From: Lachnospiraceae bacterium NK3A20
GTDB taxonomy: Bacteria; Bacillota; Clostridia; Lachnospirales; Lachnospiraceae
Reading direction: 5' to 3'
Length of the DNA: 64,000 bases
Assembly: GCA_900107575.1 (NCBI GenBank)
Contig: FNQX01000012.1
Location: 43,896-107,895, forward strand
In this document: piece by piece, positions 1-11,289 of the stretch
How the letters are laid out: each line of letters begins with the position of its first letter
How positions within the stretch are numbered: position 1 is the first letter of the stretch
Translations under genes and position numbers: made by a program
Notes under the pieces: model-generated
What the model was told of the DNA's origin: nothing
The model's input: the letters and a program-made list of their open reading frames with translations, nothing else
The model's database searches: none

Positions 1-198
1 ATCGGTGAGGCTCCTGTCCTCATGCTGGACGATGTCCTCTCCGAGCTCGACACCAACCGCCAGAACTATCTCCTGGAAGCGCTCGGCGGGATACAGACGT
101 TCATTACCTGCACCGGACTCGACGAGTTCGTGAACAACAGGTTTGAAATAGACAAGTTATATCAGGTTACGAACGGCAGCGTAACAGAGGTAAATTAA
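1..198 (+). CDS. recF: RecF C-terminal end (partial)
   Basis: The window opens inside this gene. The visible 65 residues read through a Walker-B-like stretch ([13 protein letters not shown]) and end at TAA. RecF is the SMC-like ATPase that loads RecA at single-strand gaps with RecO and RecR, and the LDDV.SELD motif is the family's conserved C-terminal ATPase element. Position directly before gyrB matches the conserved dnaA-dnaN-recF-gyrB-gyrA order near the chromosomal origin, which supports the call. Only the last sixth or so of the protein is present, so start, length and integrity cannot be judged. Confidence 0.9.
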   Translation: MGEAPVLMLDDVLSELDTNRQNYLLEALGGIQTFITCTGLDEFVNNRFEIDKLYQVTNGSVTEVN

Positions 199-199
199 C

Positions 200-2326
200 A
201 TGGCAGAAGAAAAAGAGAGAAAGAGCCTTCTCGACACAACAGATTCCGAAGAAAATGTCACTTTGGACATAGTCACTTCGGACAAAGTATCTGTGGATAA
301 GAAGGCCGGCTTTGTTGACGACTTTGCGGAGAACAACAGGGAATATGCAGATGACGATGTCAAGGACACCCAGGACGTCGGCTCCTACGGCGCCGATGAC
401 ATTCAGGTTCTGGAGGGACTGCAGGCAGTCCGGAAGCGTCCCGGCATGTACATCGGTACGACTTCCTCGAGAGGTCTGCACCATCTCGTCTATGAGATCG
501 TCGACAACTCGGTCGATGAGGCTCTGGCAGGCTTCTGTACGCACATCGAAGTGACCATCAATCCTGGAAATTCCATCACGGTCACGGACAACGGCCGCGG
601 CATTCCGGTCGGCATCAACCACAAGACAGGCAAGTCTGCGGTGGAGGTCGTTTATACGATTCTGCACGCAGGCGGCAAGTTCGGCGGCGGGGGATACAAG
701 GTTTCCGGCGGTCTGCACGGCGTCGGTGCTTCCGTCGTGAACGCCCTCTCCACCTGGCTGGAAGTCAGGGTCAGGAGAGACGGTAAGGTCTACATGATCC
801 GCTTCGAGAACGGCGGGCACGTCGCGAAGAAGCTCTCTGTCATTGGGGACTGCGATCCGAAGGAAACAGGGACGAGCGTCACATTCCAGCCGGATCCAGC
901 CATTTTCCAGGAGACGACGGTATACGACTATGAAATCATCCTGACGAGACTGCGTGAGATGGCGTTCCTCACCAAGGGACTCAAGATCACGCTCCGCGAC
1001 GAGAGATTAAACGATCCGACGATTCCGGGCGGAGAACTCAAAGAGCCGCGCCAGAATGTGTACCACTTCGAGGGCGGCATCAAGGAGTACGTCGCCTATC
1101 TCAATCAGAACAAGACGGCGCTGTACGACGACATCCTCTATTTCGACGGAACGAAGAATAACGTTTACGTTGAGGTGGCGATGCAGCACAACGACGCCTA
1201 CAACGTGTCGGAATACAGCTTTGTCAACAATATCAACACGCCGGAGGGCGGCATGCACCTCGTCGGCTTCCACAACGCGGTCACGAAGACGTTTAATGAC
1301 TACGCGAGGAAGAACAACATCTTAAAGGACAGTGACGTGAACCTTTCGGGCGACGACATCAGGGAAGGCCTCACGGCGATTATTTCCGTCAAGGTCGAAG
1401 ACCCGCAGTTCGAAGGACAGACGAAACAAAAACTCGGCAACATTGAGGCGCGCGGCGCGGTCGATGCCGTCGTGTCAGAGAAGCTCACTTACTATCTGGA
1501 GCAGCACCCGGACGTTGCGAAGACAATCTGTGAGAAGGCACAGCTGGCACAGCGCGCAAGAGACGCCGCGAGGAAGGCAAGGGATTTAACGAGGAGAAAG
1601 ACGGCGCTCGAGACCATGTCCCTGCCCGGGAAGCTTGCGGACTGTTCCGACAAGAATCCGAAGAACTGCGAGATCTTCCTCGTCGAGGGTGACTCCGCCG
1701 GCGGCTCCGCCAAGAGCGCGAGAAGCCGCGCGACACAGGCGATTCTCCCTCTCCGCGGCAAGATCTTAAATGTCGAGAAGGCAAGGGAAGACAGAATCTA
1801 CGCGAATGAAGAGATCAAGGCGATGATCACGGCGTTCGGCACCGGCATTCACGACGACTTCGACATCTCGAAGTTGCGCTATGACAAGATCATCGTGATG
1901 ACGGATGCCGATGTCGATGGCGCGCACATTGATACGCTGATGCTGACGTTCCTCTATCGGTTTATGCCGGAGCTGATCCGCCAGGGCCACGTATATCTCG
2001 CGATGCCTCCTCTTTATAAGCTCGAGAAGAACAAAAAGGTCTGGTACGCCTACTCCGATGAGGAACTGAACCAGATCCTGAACGACGTCGGCCGCGACAA
2101 CAACAACCGCATCCAGCGCTACAAAGGACTGGGCGAGATGGATCCGGAGCAGCTCTGGGAGACGACCATGGATCCGGAGCGGCGGGTACTCAAGAGGGTC
2201 AGCATCGACTCGGAATCCGAGTCCGAAATCGACCTGACTTTCACGACGCTCATGGGCGACAAGGTCGAGCCGAGACGTGAGTTCATCGAGGAGAACGCCA
2301 GATTTGTCGAGAATCTGGACGTTTAA
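200..2326 (+). CDS. gyrB: DNA gyrase subunit B
   Basis: ATPase subunit of DNA gyrase, which introduces negative supercoils with GyrA. The GHKL ATP-binding motifs are clear ([35 protein letters not shown]), followed by the TOPRIM signature ([10 protein letters not shown], and DADVDGAHI) and the C-terminal RYKGLGEM motif. The start ATG lies one base after the recF stop codon, with AGAGG upstream, so translation is likely coupled. At 708 residues it is longer than usual: the conserved family start ([12 protein letters not shown]) begins only at about residue 63, so there is an extra, very acidic N-terminal segment of about 60 residues. I see no in-frame alternative start that would remove it. 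Confidence 0.97.
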   Translation: MAEEKERKSLLDTTDSEENVTLDIVTSDKVSVDKKAGFVDDFAENNREYADDDVKDTQDVGSYGADDIQVLEGLQAVRKRPGMYIGTTSSRGLHHLVYEIVDNSVDEALAGFCTHIEVTINPGNSITVTDNGRGIPVGINHKTGKSAVEVVYTILHAGGKFGGGGYKVSGGLHGVGASVVNALSTWLEVRVRRDGKVYMIRFENGGHVAKKLSVIGDCDPKETGTSVTFQPDPAIFQETTVYDYEIILTRLREMAFLTKGLKITLRDERLNDPTIPGGELKEPRQNVYHFEGGIKEYVAYLNQNKTALYDDILYFDGTKNNVYVEVAMQHNDAYNVSEYSFVNNINTPEGGMHLVGFHNAVTKTFNDYARKNNILKDSDVNLSGDDIREGLTAIISVKVEDPQFEGQTKQKLGNIEARGAVDAVVSEKLTYYLEQHPDVAKTICEKAQLAQRARDAARKARDLTRRKTALETMSLPGKLADCSDKNPKNCEIFLVEGDSAGGSAKSARSRATQAILPLRGKILNVEKAREDRIYANEEIKAMITAFGTGIHDDFDISKLRYDKIIVMTDADVDGAHIDTLMLTFLYRFMPELIRQGHVYLAMPPLYKLEKNKKVWYAYSDEELNQILNDVGRDNNNRIQRYKGLGEMDPEQLWETTMDPERRVLKRVSIDSESESEIDLTFTTLMGDKVEPRREFIEENARFVENLDV

Positions 2327-2338
2327 ACAGGGGTTATT

Positions 2339-4984
<2,646 letters not shown>

Positions 4985-5010
4985 GTTCTGCAGATACAGC
5001 AGGAAGGATT

Positions 5011-5031
5011 CCGGAGAAATTCAGTCCCTCC
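5011..5031 (+). repeat. Degenerate outer copy of the 52-bp repeat
   Basis: Just after gyrA, the core GAGAAATTCAGTC of the array repeat occurs again (about 5014-5026), and a GGGCAACAGCAG stretch from 5033 resembles the GGGCCAATAG half of the unit. Spacing is off the 52-bp register, so I read this as a decayed extra unit outside the symmetric array at 5072-5365. Confidence 0.5.
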
Positions 5032-5071
5032 TGGGCAACAGCAGCCTTTGGGGTAATGTAAATTTCGCATT

Positions 5072-5365
5072 GGGCCAATAGCGGCGCCTGAGAAATTCAG
5101 GACCATGAATTTTCCAGGTATCCGGGCCAATAAGAGCTACCGGTAAATTTAGTCCCACATATCATTCAACATATCGGGTCAATAGCAGATTCTGAGAAAT
5201 TCAGTCACCAATTATTCGTAAATTTTTGGTGACTGGATTTTTTCTGTTCTACTATTGGTCCGATTTTTTATTGCCCGTATGGAACTGGATTTGCTACAAA
5301 CCGTTATTGGCCCGGCAGGCATTATTACATGTGGTCCTGAATTTACTATCTTCCACTATCCGCCC
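5072..5365. repeat. Mirror-symmetric array of six 52-bp modules around a hairpin
   Basis: Three forward copies of a 31-bp core (GGGCCAATAG, then 8-9 variable bases, then GAGAAATTCAGTC) start at 5072, 5124 and 5176, exactly 52 bp apart. Three reverse-complement copies end at 5261, 5313 and 5365, again exactly 52 bp apart. Both sets are symmetric about 5218.5, which is also the centre of a perfect 10-bp inverted repeat, CAGTCACCAA (5202-5211) and TTGGTGACTG (5226-5235), with a 14-nt loop. The 21-bp stretches between cores pair poorly across the axis, so only the cores keep symmetry. Function is unknown; it sits between gyrA and the feo promoter. Confidence 0.85.
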
Positions 5366-5404
5366 AAAATGTCCAAAACAAATGCCCAGAACACTCCTGA
5401 CAGA

Positions 5405-5432
5405 TATCAGATCCATTGTCTCTGATCTGATA
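5405..5432. repeat. Inverted repeat, 9-bp arms
   Basis: TATCAGATC (5405-5413) and GATCTGATA (5424-5432) form a 9-bp stem with a 10-nt loop. No T-run follows on either strand, so it is not a typical intrinsic terminator. It may be an operator or a processed RNA end of gyrA. Confidence 0.4.
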
Positions 5433-5555
5433 CGCAGCATGCACATAAAATCGCTCAATCTAGCCATTGTATCCCCGGAAGTATTAACCACAATGTGTTA
5501 GTCTTATTAAACAATTACTACATAAATCTAACTCAATAATTATGCAAATCGTCAA

Positions 5556-5584
5556 TGGAAGTTAGTTATGCTAAACTTTATAAT
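5556..5584 (+). promoter_or_regulatory. Candidate feo operon promoter
   Basis: A perfect TATAAT lies at 5579-5584. The -35 position 17 bp upstream (5556-5561, TGGAAG) is poor, as expected for a promoter that depends on regulation or is weak. It overlaps the first of the twin operators listed next and is 116 bp upstream of the first feoA start. Confidence 0.45.
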
Positions 5585-5614
5585 ATCTGTACAAAAGTTA
5601 GACATTACTAACTT
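5559..5614. promoter_or_regulatory. Twin DtxR-type operators upstream of feo
   Basis: Two 20-bp inverted repeats of the same design are present: AAGTTAGTTATGCTAAACTT at 5559-5578 and AAGTTAGACATTACTAACTT at 5595-5614. The TTAG...CTAA half-site layout resembles that of iron-dependent DtxR/IdeR-family repressors. The first fills the -35/-10 spacer and the second lies just past the -10, a classical repression geometry. Iron control of feo is well established; the identity of the regulator here is inferred. Confidence 0.55.
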
Positions 5615-5702
5615 AATTGTGCACAATCTTTCACAAAAAGCCGGAAGTTCTGATCCTATCGGTGGAGATGCAGGAGTCAGATTTCCGCAAAGGAGGAGAA
5701 TG

Positions 5703-5912
5703 ATGCCGCTTACTTTTGCTGAGACGGGTCGTGAATATGTAATCCGGCGTGTTGCCGGTAACGATGATGTGAAGCGTCATCTGGAAGAGCTTGGTTTCGT
5801 GACGGACGGGAAGGTCACGGTGGTCAATGTCATTCAGGGCAATGTCATTGTGAATGTCAAGAATGTGCGGGTTGCGATCAGCAGACAGCTCACGCAGAAG
5901 ATATACGTGTAA
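5703..5912 (+). CDS. feoA: FeoA domain protein (first copy)
   Basis: Small SH3-like FeoA protein (69 residues) of the ferrous iron uptake system, thought to modulate the FeoB transporter at the inner face of the membrane. The family pattern is visible: a basic start, the LEELGFVTDGKVTVVN turn (L.e.Gf..G..v.v) and the closing strand NVRVAISRQLTQKI. Two ATGs (5700 and 5703) follow the strong AGGAGG at 5691-5696; the second has the better 6-nt spacing and was chosen. Tandem feoA genes before feoB are common in Clostridia. A small hairpin (CCCGTT/AACGGG, 5992-6008) lies between this gene and the second copy. Confidence 0.85.
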   Translation: MPLTFAETGREYVIRRVAGNDDVKRHLEELGFVTDGKVTVVNVIQGNVIVNVKNVRVAISRQLTQKIYV

Positions 5913-6055
5913 TATCGCAGACAGTTCATACAGAAAGATACGTATCGCATCATTTAACAGAAAGGCACTTTTGGCCAGCGTCCGTCGCATTCCCGTTCAC
6001 AGAACGGGCGTGGTATGGTGATCAGACAGATGGATGCGCAATTAAGGAGAAAAAG

Positions 6056-6280
6056 GTGAGAACATTAAGGGAAGCTGAGATCGGTGAAACGGTCCGGGTA
6101 GCGAAGATTACCGGCGAAGGCGCGACGAAGCGCCGGATCATGGACATGGGCATCACGAAGGGCGCCGAGCTCTTCATCCGCAAGGTGGCTCCGCTGGGAG
6201 ATCCGGTGGAGATCAATGTGCGTGGTTATGAGCTGACGGTGCGCAGGAACGACGCCGAGATGGTACAGCTCACTGAATAA
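6056..6280 (+). CDS. feoA: FeoA domain protein (second copy)
   Basis: Second FeoA-type protein, 74 residues, with the classic features MRTLREAEIGETVRV, IMDMGITKGAELFI and VEINVRGYELTVRRNDA. The start is GTG at 6056, preceded by AAGGAGA at 6044-6050; there is no better ATG in this frame. It differs clearly from the first copy and is the more canonical one. Presumably both act on the same FeoB, one perhaps as a partner of the G domain; this is inference. It is 148 bp upstream of feoB and likely in the same transcript. Confidence 0.88.
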   Translation: MRTLREAEIGETVRVAKITGEGATKRRIMDMGITKGAELFIRKVAPLGDPVEINVRGYELTVRRNDAEMVQLTE

Positions 6281-6428
6281 ATCAGGATGCAGGCCACAAA
6301 TATATCATACAGATGTCGCGGCCCGGGGTTGATTGTCCGGGATTCGTCAATGCAACGGAAGACATGATCACATTCCGGCCAAGAGAAATACTTCCCGGGT
6401 GTGCGTATGTCCGGAGGAAAGGGATCAT

Positions 6429-8588
6429 ATGAGTTTAAGAATTGCGCTCGCAGGCAATCCGAACTGCGGAAAGACAACACTGTTCAATGCGTTGACCGGT
6501 GCCAATCAGTACGTGGGCAACTGGCCCGGCGTCACGGTTGAGAAAAAAGAAGGCCGCCTGAAGGATCACAAGGACATCATTATCACGGATCTGCCCGGGA
6601 TTTACTCTCTCTCTCCTTATACGCTGGAGGAAGTTGTCGCGCGTGACTATATTCTCCAGGAAGAGCCGGACGCGATTCTGAACATCGTGGACGCGACGAA
6701 TCTCGAGAGAAACCTGTACCTTTCCACCCAGCTCCTGGAGCTGGGAATTCCTGTTGTCGTGGCGCTCAACATGGAAGATCTGATCGCAAAGAACGGTGAT
6801 AAGATCGACATCGACAAGCTCTCCAGAGAACTGGACTGTAAGGTTGTCTCCATTTCCGCACTGAAAAACTCCGGTGTGGACAGGGCGGTCGCCGAAGTCA
6901 TTGCGGCGGCAAAGTCCCGCAGGGCGCCGCGACAGAGAGCCTTCCCGGACAACATCGAGAAAGCGCTCTCTGCGATCTCAGATGTGATATTCTCCAGGGT
7001 CTCCCCTTCCAGCATCAGATGGTATGCGGTCAAGCTCTTCGAGCGTGATGAGAAGGTGCAGGAACAGCTCCAGCTGGACGCATCGGTGATCTCACAGCTG
7101 GATACGATCATCAGGGATGTGGAAAAGGCTGAGGATGACGACGCGGAATCCATCATCACCAACGAGCGCTACAACGAAATCGCGCTTGTACTAAAAGACA
7201 GCTACCATAAAAAACATGCAGGCGAGCTCACGATCTCTGACAGAATTGATCAGATCGTCACAAACCGATGGGCCGCGCTGCCTATTTTCGCCCTGGTCAT
7301 GTTCGTCGTCTATTACGTGTCGATTCAGACGGTCGGAACGGCGGCGACGGACTGGGTGAACGACGTGCTCTTCGGGGAGATTATCCCGCCCGTGGTCACG
7401 GGATGGCTGGAAGCGGCGGGCGTCGCACCCTGGCTTATCGGTCTCATCGTGGACGGCATTATCGCGGGTGTCGGCGCGGTGCTTGGTTTCCTGCCGCAGA
7501 TGATGGTACTCTTCCTCTTCCTCGCGTTCCTGGAAGGCTGCGGGTACATGTCGCGTATCGCATTCATCATGGACCGCATTTTCCGCAGGTTCGGCCTCTC
7601 CGGCAAATCATTCATCCCGGTCCTCGTCGGCACCGGCTGCGGCGTGCCCGGCATCATGGCTTCCCGCACGATTGAGAATGAACGCGACAGGCGCATGACG
7701 GTCGTGGTCACAACGTTCATCCCCTGCTCCGCGAAACTCCCGATCATCGCCCTGATCGCGGGTGCGCTGTTCAACAATTCGGGCCTTGTCGGGTTCTCCG
7801 CTTACATGCTCGGCATCGCGTCGATCATTATCTCCGGCATCATGCTCAAGAAGACGAAGCTGTTCGCCGGCGATCCCGCGCCGTTTGTCATGGAGCTGCC
7901 GGCTTACCACTGGCCGACGGTCGGCTCGATCCTTCGCAGCGTGTGGGAGCGTGCTTTCTCTTTTGTGAAAAAAGCAGGCACAGTCATCTTATTGGCGACG
8001 ATCCTCGTGTGGTTCCTCTCCAATTTCGGGTTCTACGAAGGCGCATTCCGGATGCTGCCGGAAGAGGATTTCATGGCGCACTCTGTCCTCGCGGTTGTCG
8101 GCAATGCACTCTCCTTCATCTTCGCTCCTCTGGGCTTCGGTTCCTGGAAGCCTGCGGTCGCTGCGATCACAGGTCTTATCGCGAAGGAAAATGTGGTCGG
8201 CACGTTTGGCATTCTCTACCGTCATGCGGGTGAGATTTCCGAGAACGGGAATGAGATCTGGGCAAATGTTGCGCGTGACTTCACGCCGGTGACGGCTTAT
8301 GCTTATCTCGCATTCAATCTCCTCTGCGCGCCGTGTTTCGCGGCGATCGGCGCGATCAAGAGGGAGATGAACAGCCGCAGGTGGACGATGTTCGCAATTG
8401 CTTATCAGTGCGGCTGGGCTTATGTCGTGGCCCTCATGATCAATCAGTTCGGCGCCATCGCAGAAGGCAGGACGAATGCCGCTGGCCTCTTCGCCGCAAC
8501 GGTGATCGCGGGCCTTGTTGTTTTCCAGCTGCTGCGCCCGTATCGTGAGGTGGACAAGCTCTCCGGCAAGGTTGCGCCGGAATTGTAG
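6429..8588 (+). CDS. feoB: Ferrous iron transport protein B
   Basis: Polytopic Fe(II) transporter with an N-terminal cytosolic GTPase domain, 719 residues. G1 is GNPNCGKT (residues 9-16), G3 is DLPGIYSLSPY, G4 is NMED, and an SALK G5-like motif follows. A helical GDI-like region leads to the Gate motifs, including the conserved Cys stretch VGTGCGVPGIMASR and ETFIPCSAKLPI-like segment, and about eight membrane spans. The start ATG at 6429 follows CCGGAGGAAAGG; an upstream in-frame extension to 6333 has no ribosome binding site and no family similarity. It completes the feoA-feoA-feoB operon. Confidence 0.96.
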   Translation: MSLRIALAGNPNCGKTTLFNALTGANQYVGNWPGVTVEKKEGRLKDHKDIIITDLPGIYSLSPYTLEEVVARDYILQEEPDAILNIVDATNLERNLYLSTQLLELGIPVVVALNMEDLIAKNGDKIDIDKLSRELDCKVVSISALKNSGVDRAVAEVIAAAKSRRAPRQRAFPDNIEKALSAISDVIFSRVSPSSIRWYAVKLFERDEKVQEQLQLDASVISQLDTIIRDVEKAEDDDAESIITNERYNEIALVLKDSYHKKHAGELTISDRIDQIVTNRWAALPIFALVMFVVYYVSIQTVGTAATDWVNDVLFGEIIPPVVTGWLEAAGVAPWLIGLIVDGIIAGVGAVLGFLPQMMVLFLFLAFLEGCGYMSRIAFIMDRIFRRFGLSGKSFIPVLVGTGCGVPGIMASRTIENERDRRMTVVVTTFIPCSAKLPIIALIAGALFNNSGLVGFSAYMLGIASIIISGIMLKKTKLFAGDPAPFVMELPAYHWPTVGSILRSVWERAFSFVKKAGTVILLATILVWFLSNFGFYEGAFRMLPEEDFMAHSVLAVVGNALSFIFAPLGFGSWKPAVAAITGLIAKENVVGTFGILYRHAGEISENGNEIWANVARDFTPVTAYAYLAFNLLCAPCFAAIGAIKREMNSRRWTMFAIAYQCGWAYVVALMINQFGAIAEGRTNAAGLFAATVIAGLVVFQLLRPYREVDKLSGKVAPEL

Positions 8589-8600
8589 GAAGGTGGTTGT

Positions 8601-8777
8601 ATGGCTGCGACTATCATTATTGCATCTCTCGTCGCGCTGGCGGCGGGCCTGGCGGTCCGGTCGATTGTCCGGGATCACAGGCAGGGTGTCGGTGCCTGCG
8701 GGTACAAGTGCTCGGAGTGCGCACACCACTGCGCGAGTGATGTGGAGATCCCGGAGAGGTTCAAGCTCAAGAGCTGA
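8601..8777 (+). CDS. FeoB-associated Cys-rich membrane protein
   Basis: A 58-residue protein immediately after feoB, with AGGAAGGTGG upstream of the ATG. It has one N-terminal membrane span (AATIIIASLVALAAGLAV), a basic stop-transfer (RSIVRDHRQG) and a cysteine cluster, CGYKCSECAHHC. This matches the FeoB-associated Cys-rich membrane protein family, which is found almost only beside feoB in Firmicutes. Its role is not settled; an iron relay or a FeoB accessory function like that of FeoC has been suggested for the family. It is the last gene before the operon terminator. Confidence 0.85.
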   Translation: MAATIIIASLVALAAGLAVRSIVRDHRQGVGACGYKCSECAHHCASDVEIPERFKLKS

Positions 8778-8806
8778 CCGGGAGGCAACAAAATAACGAT
8801 GTGTTT

Positions 8807-8835
8807 AACCCCGGGGATGTTTCCCCGGGGTTTTT
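8807..8835 (+). terminator. Intrinsic terminator of the feo operon
   Basis: AACCCCGGGG (8807-8816), loop ATGTTT, then CCCCGGGGTT (8823-8832) and a run of T. A textbook rho-independent terminator 30 bp after the Cys-rich gene. Confidence 0.93.
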
Positions 8836-8901
8836 CGCGTTGTGATCTTCCCCCAAGGGTACCTTTCGGGCGCACGGTTTCCCGGCTCAGGTGATCTTCG
8901 T

Positions 8902-8985
8902 GTGGATGAATGACGTTGGAGGCTTTGCTAATAGCGACGATATGTATTCGCTATCTCGAGTGAGGCCGTGCCGTCATTAATCCAC
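8902..8985. other. Nested inverted repeats, possible structured RNA or element remnant
   Basis: GTGGATGAATGACG (8902-8915) pairs with CGTCATTAATCCAC (8972-8985) in 13 of 14 positions. Inside lies a second stem, ATAGCGA (8931-8937) with TCGCTAT (8948-8954). The stretch lies in the non-coding gap after the feo terminator and has no reading frame. It could be a small RNA, a miniature-element remnant or chance; sequence alone does not decide. Confidence 0.45.
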
Positions 8986-9019
8986 GCTCGATCAAATCGC
9001 CAGGAAATCGCGCATCCCG

Positions 9020-9040
9020 AAATCCCTCGGGGGATTTTTG
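9020..9040 (+). terminator. Terminator-like hairpin with a tail copied from the feo terminator
   Basis: AAATCCC (9020-9026), loop TCGG, GGGATTT (9031-9037) and a short T tail. The bases that follow (GCGTTGTGATTTTC) nearly repeat those after the feo terminator (GCGTTGTGATCTTC, about 8838-8851), a 14-bp match with one change. This short homology marks the junction with the broken Fic gene. Confidence 0.55.
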
Positions 9041-9330
9041 CGTTGTGATTTTCTCTGTATTCATCAGTTCAATGATGGCAACGGGAGGATGAGCAGGCTT
9101 CTCACTTTGCTCATGCTGTATCAGTCCGGCTACTATATCGGCAAGTATATCAGCATTGAAAAGCAGATTGAAAAAACGAAAGACAGATATTACGATGCTC
9201 TTGAAGAGGCCGATGCCGGATGGTATGAGAAAGAGATGATCCAACGCCGTTCATCCGGTATATGTCGCCAAAGAAGGTGCAGGCAAGAATACATTCTATT
9301 ACCGAAGGGGAAGGCAGGAACGCACTATGA
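9038..9330 (+). pseudogene. Fic family protein fragment, frameshifted
   Basis: The reading frame from 9044 contains the Fic core motif as HQFNDGNGRMSR (family HPFx(D/E)GNGRxxR), followed by the typical RLLTLLMLYQSGYYIGKYISIEK and DRYYDALEEADAGWYEKE. Around 9232-9240 the frame breaks: the expected continuation (DDPTPFIRYM) reads in another frame and runs to a stop at 9328-9330. Fic proteins are AMP-transferases of about 200-380 residues; only about the C-terminal third remains, with no N-terminus or start, and His is kept but the first proline of the motif is Gln. It is a dead remnant overlapping the next gene's start codon by 4 bases. Confidence 0.8.
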
Positions 9331-11288
9331 TCAGAAAATTTGTCATTGGATCGCCCATTGATACGGAAGCTGTCATCCGCGAGTTTCCAGTAGAGGCAGG
9401 TGAGGTTCCCGGTTGGGAACGAAATGAGGCAGAGAAGTCACTCTCCTATTCCATGGCTCCGGACGATATCGTCTATGGTCTTGGCGAGACGGTGCGTGGG
9501 ATGAACAAGCGTGGCTGGATTTATGAGGCGGACGCACAGGATGATCCCAATCATACGGAGGGACGACACAGTCTCTACGCCGCGCACAATTTTCTCCTGA
9601 TCTACGGGAAGGCAAGGAGTTTCGGGATCTTTTTCGATAATCCGGGAATGATGACCTTCGATATCGGTTATACGGATCATGATATTCTGAAGGTGACGTT
9701 CCGGGATTTCGATGCGGCAATCTATTTGATCGAGGCCGCGTCCTTAAAAGAGATTGTCCATGAGTTCCGCGGCATCATCGGCCGCTCCTATATTCCGCCG
9801 AAGTGGGCATTTGGTGTCGGGCAGAGCCGCTGGAGCTATATGGATGAAGACGAGGTGCGGGAGGTTGTGCGGAATTACCGCGGCAATGGCATGCCGCTTG
9901 ATGCGGTCTATCTGGATATCGACTACATGGATGCCTACAAGGATTTCACGGTCAATGAGAAGACTTTTCCGGATTTTTCTGCCTTCGTGCAGGAAATGAA
10001 GGAGCAGGGAATCCATCTTGTTCCGATCATCGACGCGGGCGTGAAAATAGAAAAAGGCTACCGTGTCTATGAAGAAGGCACAGCCAGAGGATATTTCGTC
10101 AGGAAGGCAGATGGACAGAATCTTGTCGCCGCGGTGTGGCCCGGGAAGGTTCATTTCCCGGATGTACTGAATGAAGAGGCCAGGAAGTGGTTCGGAGATC
10201 AGTACAAAGTGCTCCTGGATGCGGGAATTGACGGCTTCTGGAACGACATGAATGAGCCTGCTGTTTTCTATACGGAGGATCATTTAAAAGAGGTCTTTGA
10301 GAAAATCAGGGAGTACGAGGGGAAGAATCTCGACATCCGCAGTTTCTTCGAATTCAGGGGGTTGGTCGCGGGGATCAGCAACAATCCGGAAGATTACCGG
10401 AGGTTCTATCACGACTATAAGGGAGAAAAGATCCGCCACGACAAGGTGCACAACCTGTTCGGCGACTATATGACGAGAGCCGCGGGTGAGGCGTTTGAGA
10501 GGCTCTCCCCCGATAAGAGAATCCTCATGTTCTCCCGGTCTTCTTATATTGGAATGCATCGCTACGGAGGCGTGTGGACGGGAGACAATTCTTCCTGGTG
10601 GTCACACATTCTCTTAAATCTTCATCAGCTGCCCGGGCTGAATATGGCAGGCTTCCTTTACAGCGGTGCGGACACCGGCGGTTTCGGCTCCGACGCGACA
10701 GAGGACCTTCTCATGCGCTGGCTGGAGCTGTCGATTTTCACTCCTCTTCTGCGCAACCATTCGGCAATGGGCACAAGGCGTCAGGAGTTCTACCGATTCA
10801 AGGACAAGAATAGTTTCAGGAATCTTCTAAGGCTGCGTTATGCCCTGATCCCGTATCTTTACAGTGAGTTCATGAAGGCGGCGCTGAACGATGGGATGCT
10901 GTTCGAGCCGCTGTCCTTCGAATATCCGTCTGATGCCAGAGCTGCCGAGGTTGAGGACCAGCTGCTGGTTGGAGAGAGCATCATGATCGCGCCGGTCTAT
11001 ACGCAGAATGCAGGCGGCAGGTACGTCTATCTTCCGGAAGATATGAAGCTCCTGCGCATGAGAAGTCCCAAGGACTTAGACGCGGAAGAGATGGTGGCAG
11101 GAGATCACTATGTTCCCTGCGCATTGAACGAGGTACTGGTGTTCATTCGTCCGGGGCACGTCCTTCCTCTGGGCGAGGATGCAGAGAACGTCGAAAAGAT
11201 TGACGATGCGAAGATTACCCGCATTCCGTTCCGTACTGATCCGGATGTTTATGAGCTCTATGATGACGATGGGGTGACAAGGCTGTGA
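9327..11288 (+). CDS. GH31 family alpha-glucosidase
   Basis: Glycoside hydrolase family 31 enzyme (653 residues), most likely an alpha-glucosidase acting in the cytoplasm since there is no signal peptide. The N-terminal beta-sandwich contains DDIVYGLGETVRGMNKRGW, typical of clostridial GH31 proteins; the barrel contains LDIDYMDAYKDFT, the nucleophile Asp307 in FWNDMNEPA and the likely acid/base Asp420 in WTGDNSSWW, plus the GADTGGFG segment. The end (YELYDDDGVTRL) stops somewhat earlier than many relatives, which carry another short strand region. No strong ribosome binding site is visible for the 9327 ATG, and it overlaps the Fic remnant, so the natural leader may have been lost. Confidence 0.9.
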   Translation: MIRKFVIGSPIDTEAVIREFPVEAGEVPGWERNEAEKSLSYSMAPDDIVYGLGETVRGMNKRGWIYEADAQDDPNHTEGRHSLYAAHNFLLIYGKARSFGIFFDNPGMMTFDIGYTDHDILKVTFRDFDAAIYLIEAASLKEIVHEFRGIIGRSYIPPKWAFGVGQSRWSYMDEDEVREVVRNYRGNGMPLDAVYLDIDYMDAYKDFTVNEKTFPDFSAFVQEMKEQGIHLVPIIDAGVKIEKGYRVYEEGTARGYFVRKADGQNLVAAVWPGKVHFPDVLNEEARKWFGDQYKVLLDAGIDGFWNDMNEPAVFYTEDHLKEVFEKIREYEGKNLDIRSFFEFRGLVAGISNNPEDYRRFYHDYKGEKIRHDKVHNLFGDYMTRAAGEAFERLSPDKRILMFSRSSYIGMHRYGGVWTGDNSSWWSHILLNLHQLPGLNMAGFLYSGADTGGFGSDATEDLLMRWLELSIFTPLLRNHSAMGTRRQEFYRFKDKNSFRNLLRLRYALIPYLYSEFMKAALNDGMLFEPLSFEYPSDARAAEVEDQLLVGESIMIAPVYTQNAGGRYVYLPEDMKLLRMRSPKDLDAEEMVAGDHYVPCALNEVLVFIRPGHVLPLGEDAENVEKIDDAKITRIPFRTDPDVYELYDDDGVTRL

Positions 11289-11289
11289 T

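Noticed and set aside
5072..5365. CRISPR array or tandem tRNA-like genes
   Set aside because: Half of the units are inverted about a centre, cores vary, and no cloverleaf or CCA pattern is present.
5226..5501. Plus-strand open frame of 91 codons in the gyrA-feo gap
   Set aside because: No ribosome binding site, overlaps the repeat array, and the translation looks like random AT-rich sequence.
9246..9326. An N-terminal extension of the GH31 gene through the Fic remnant
   Set aside because: The frame is open and reads plausibly (PVYVAKEGAGKNTFYY) but has no start codon or ribosome binding site, and relatives of this GH31 type begin near MIRK.
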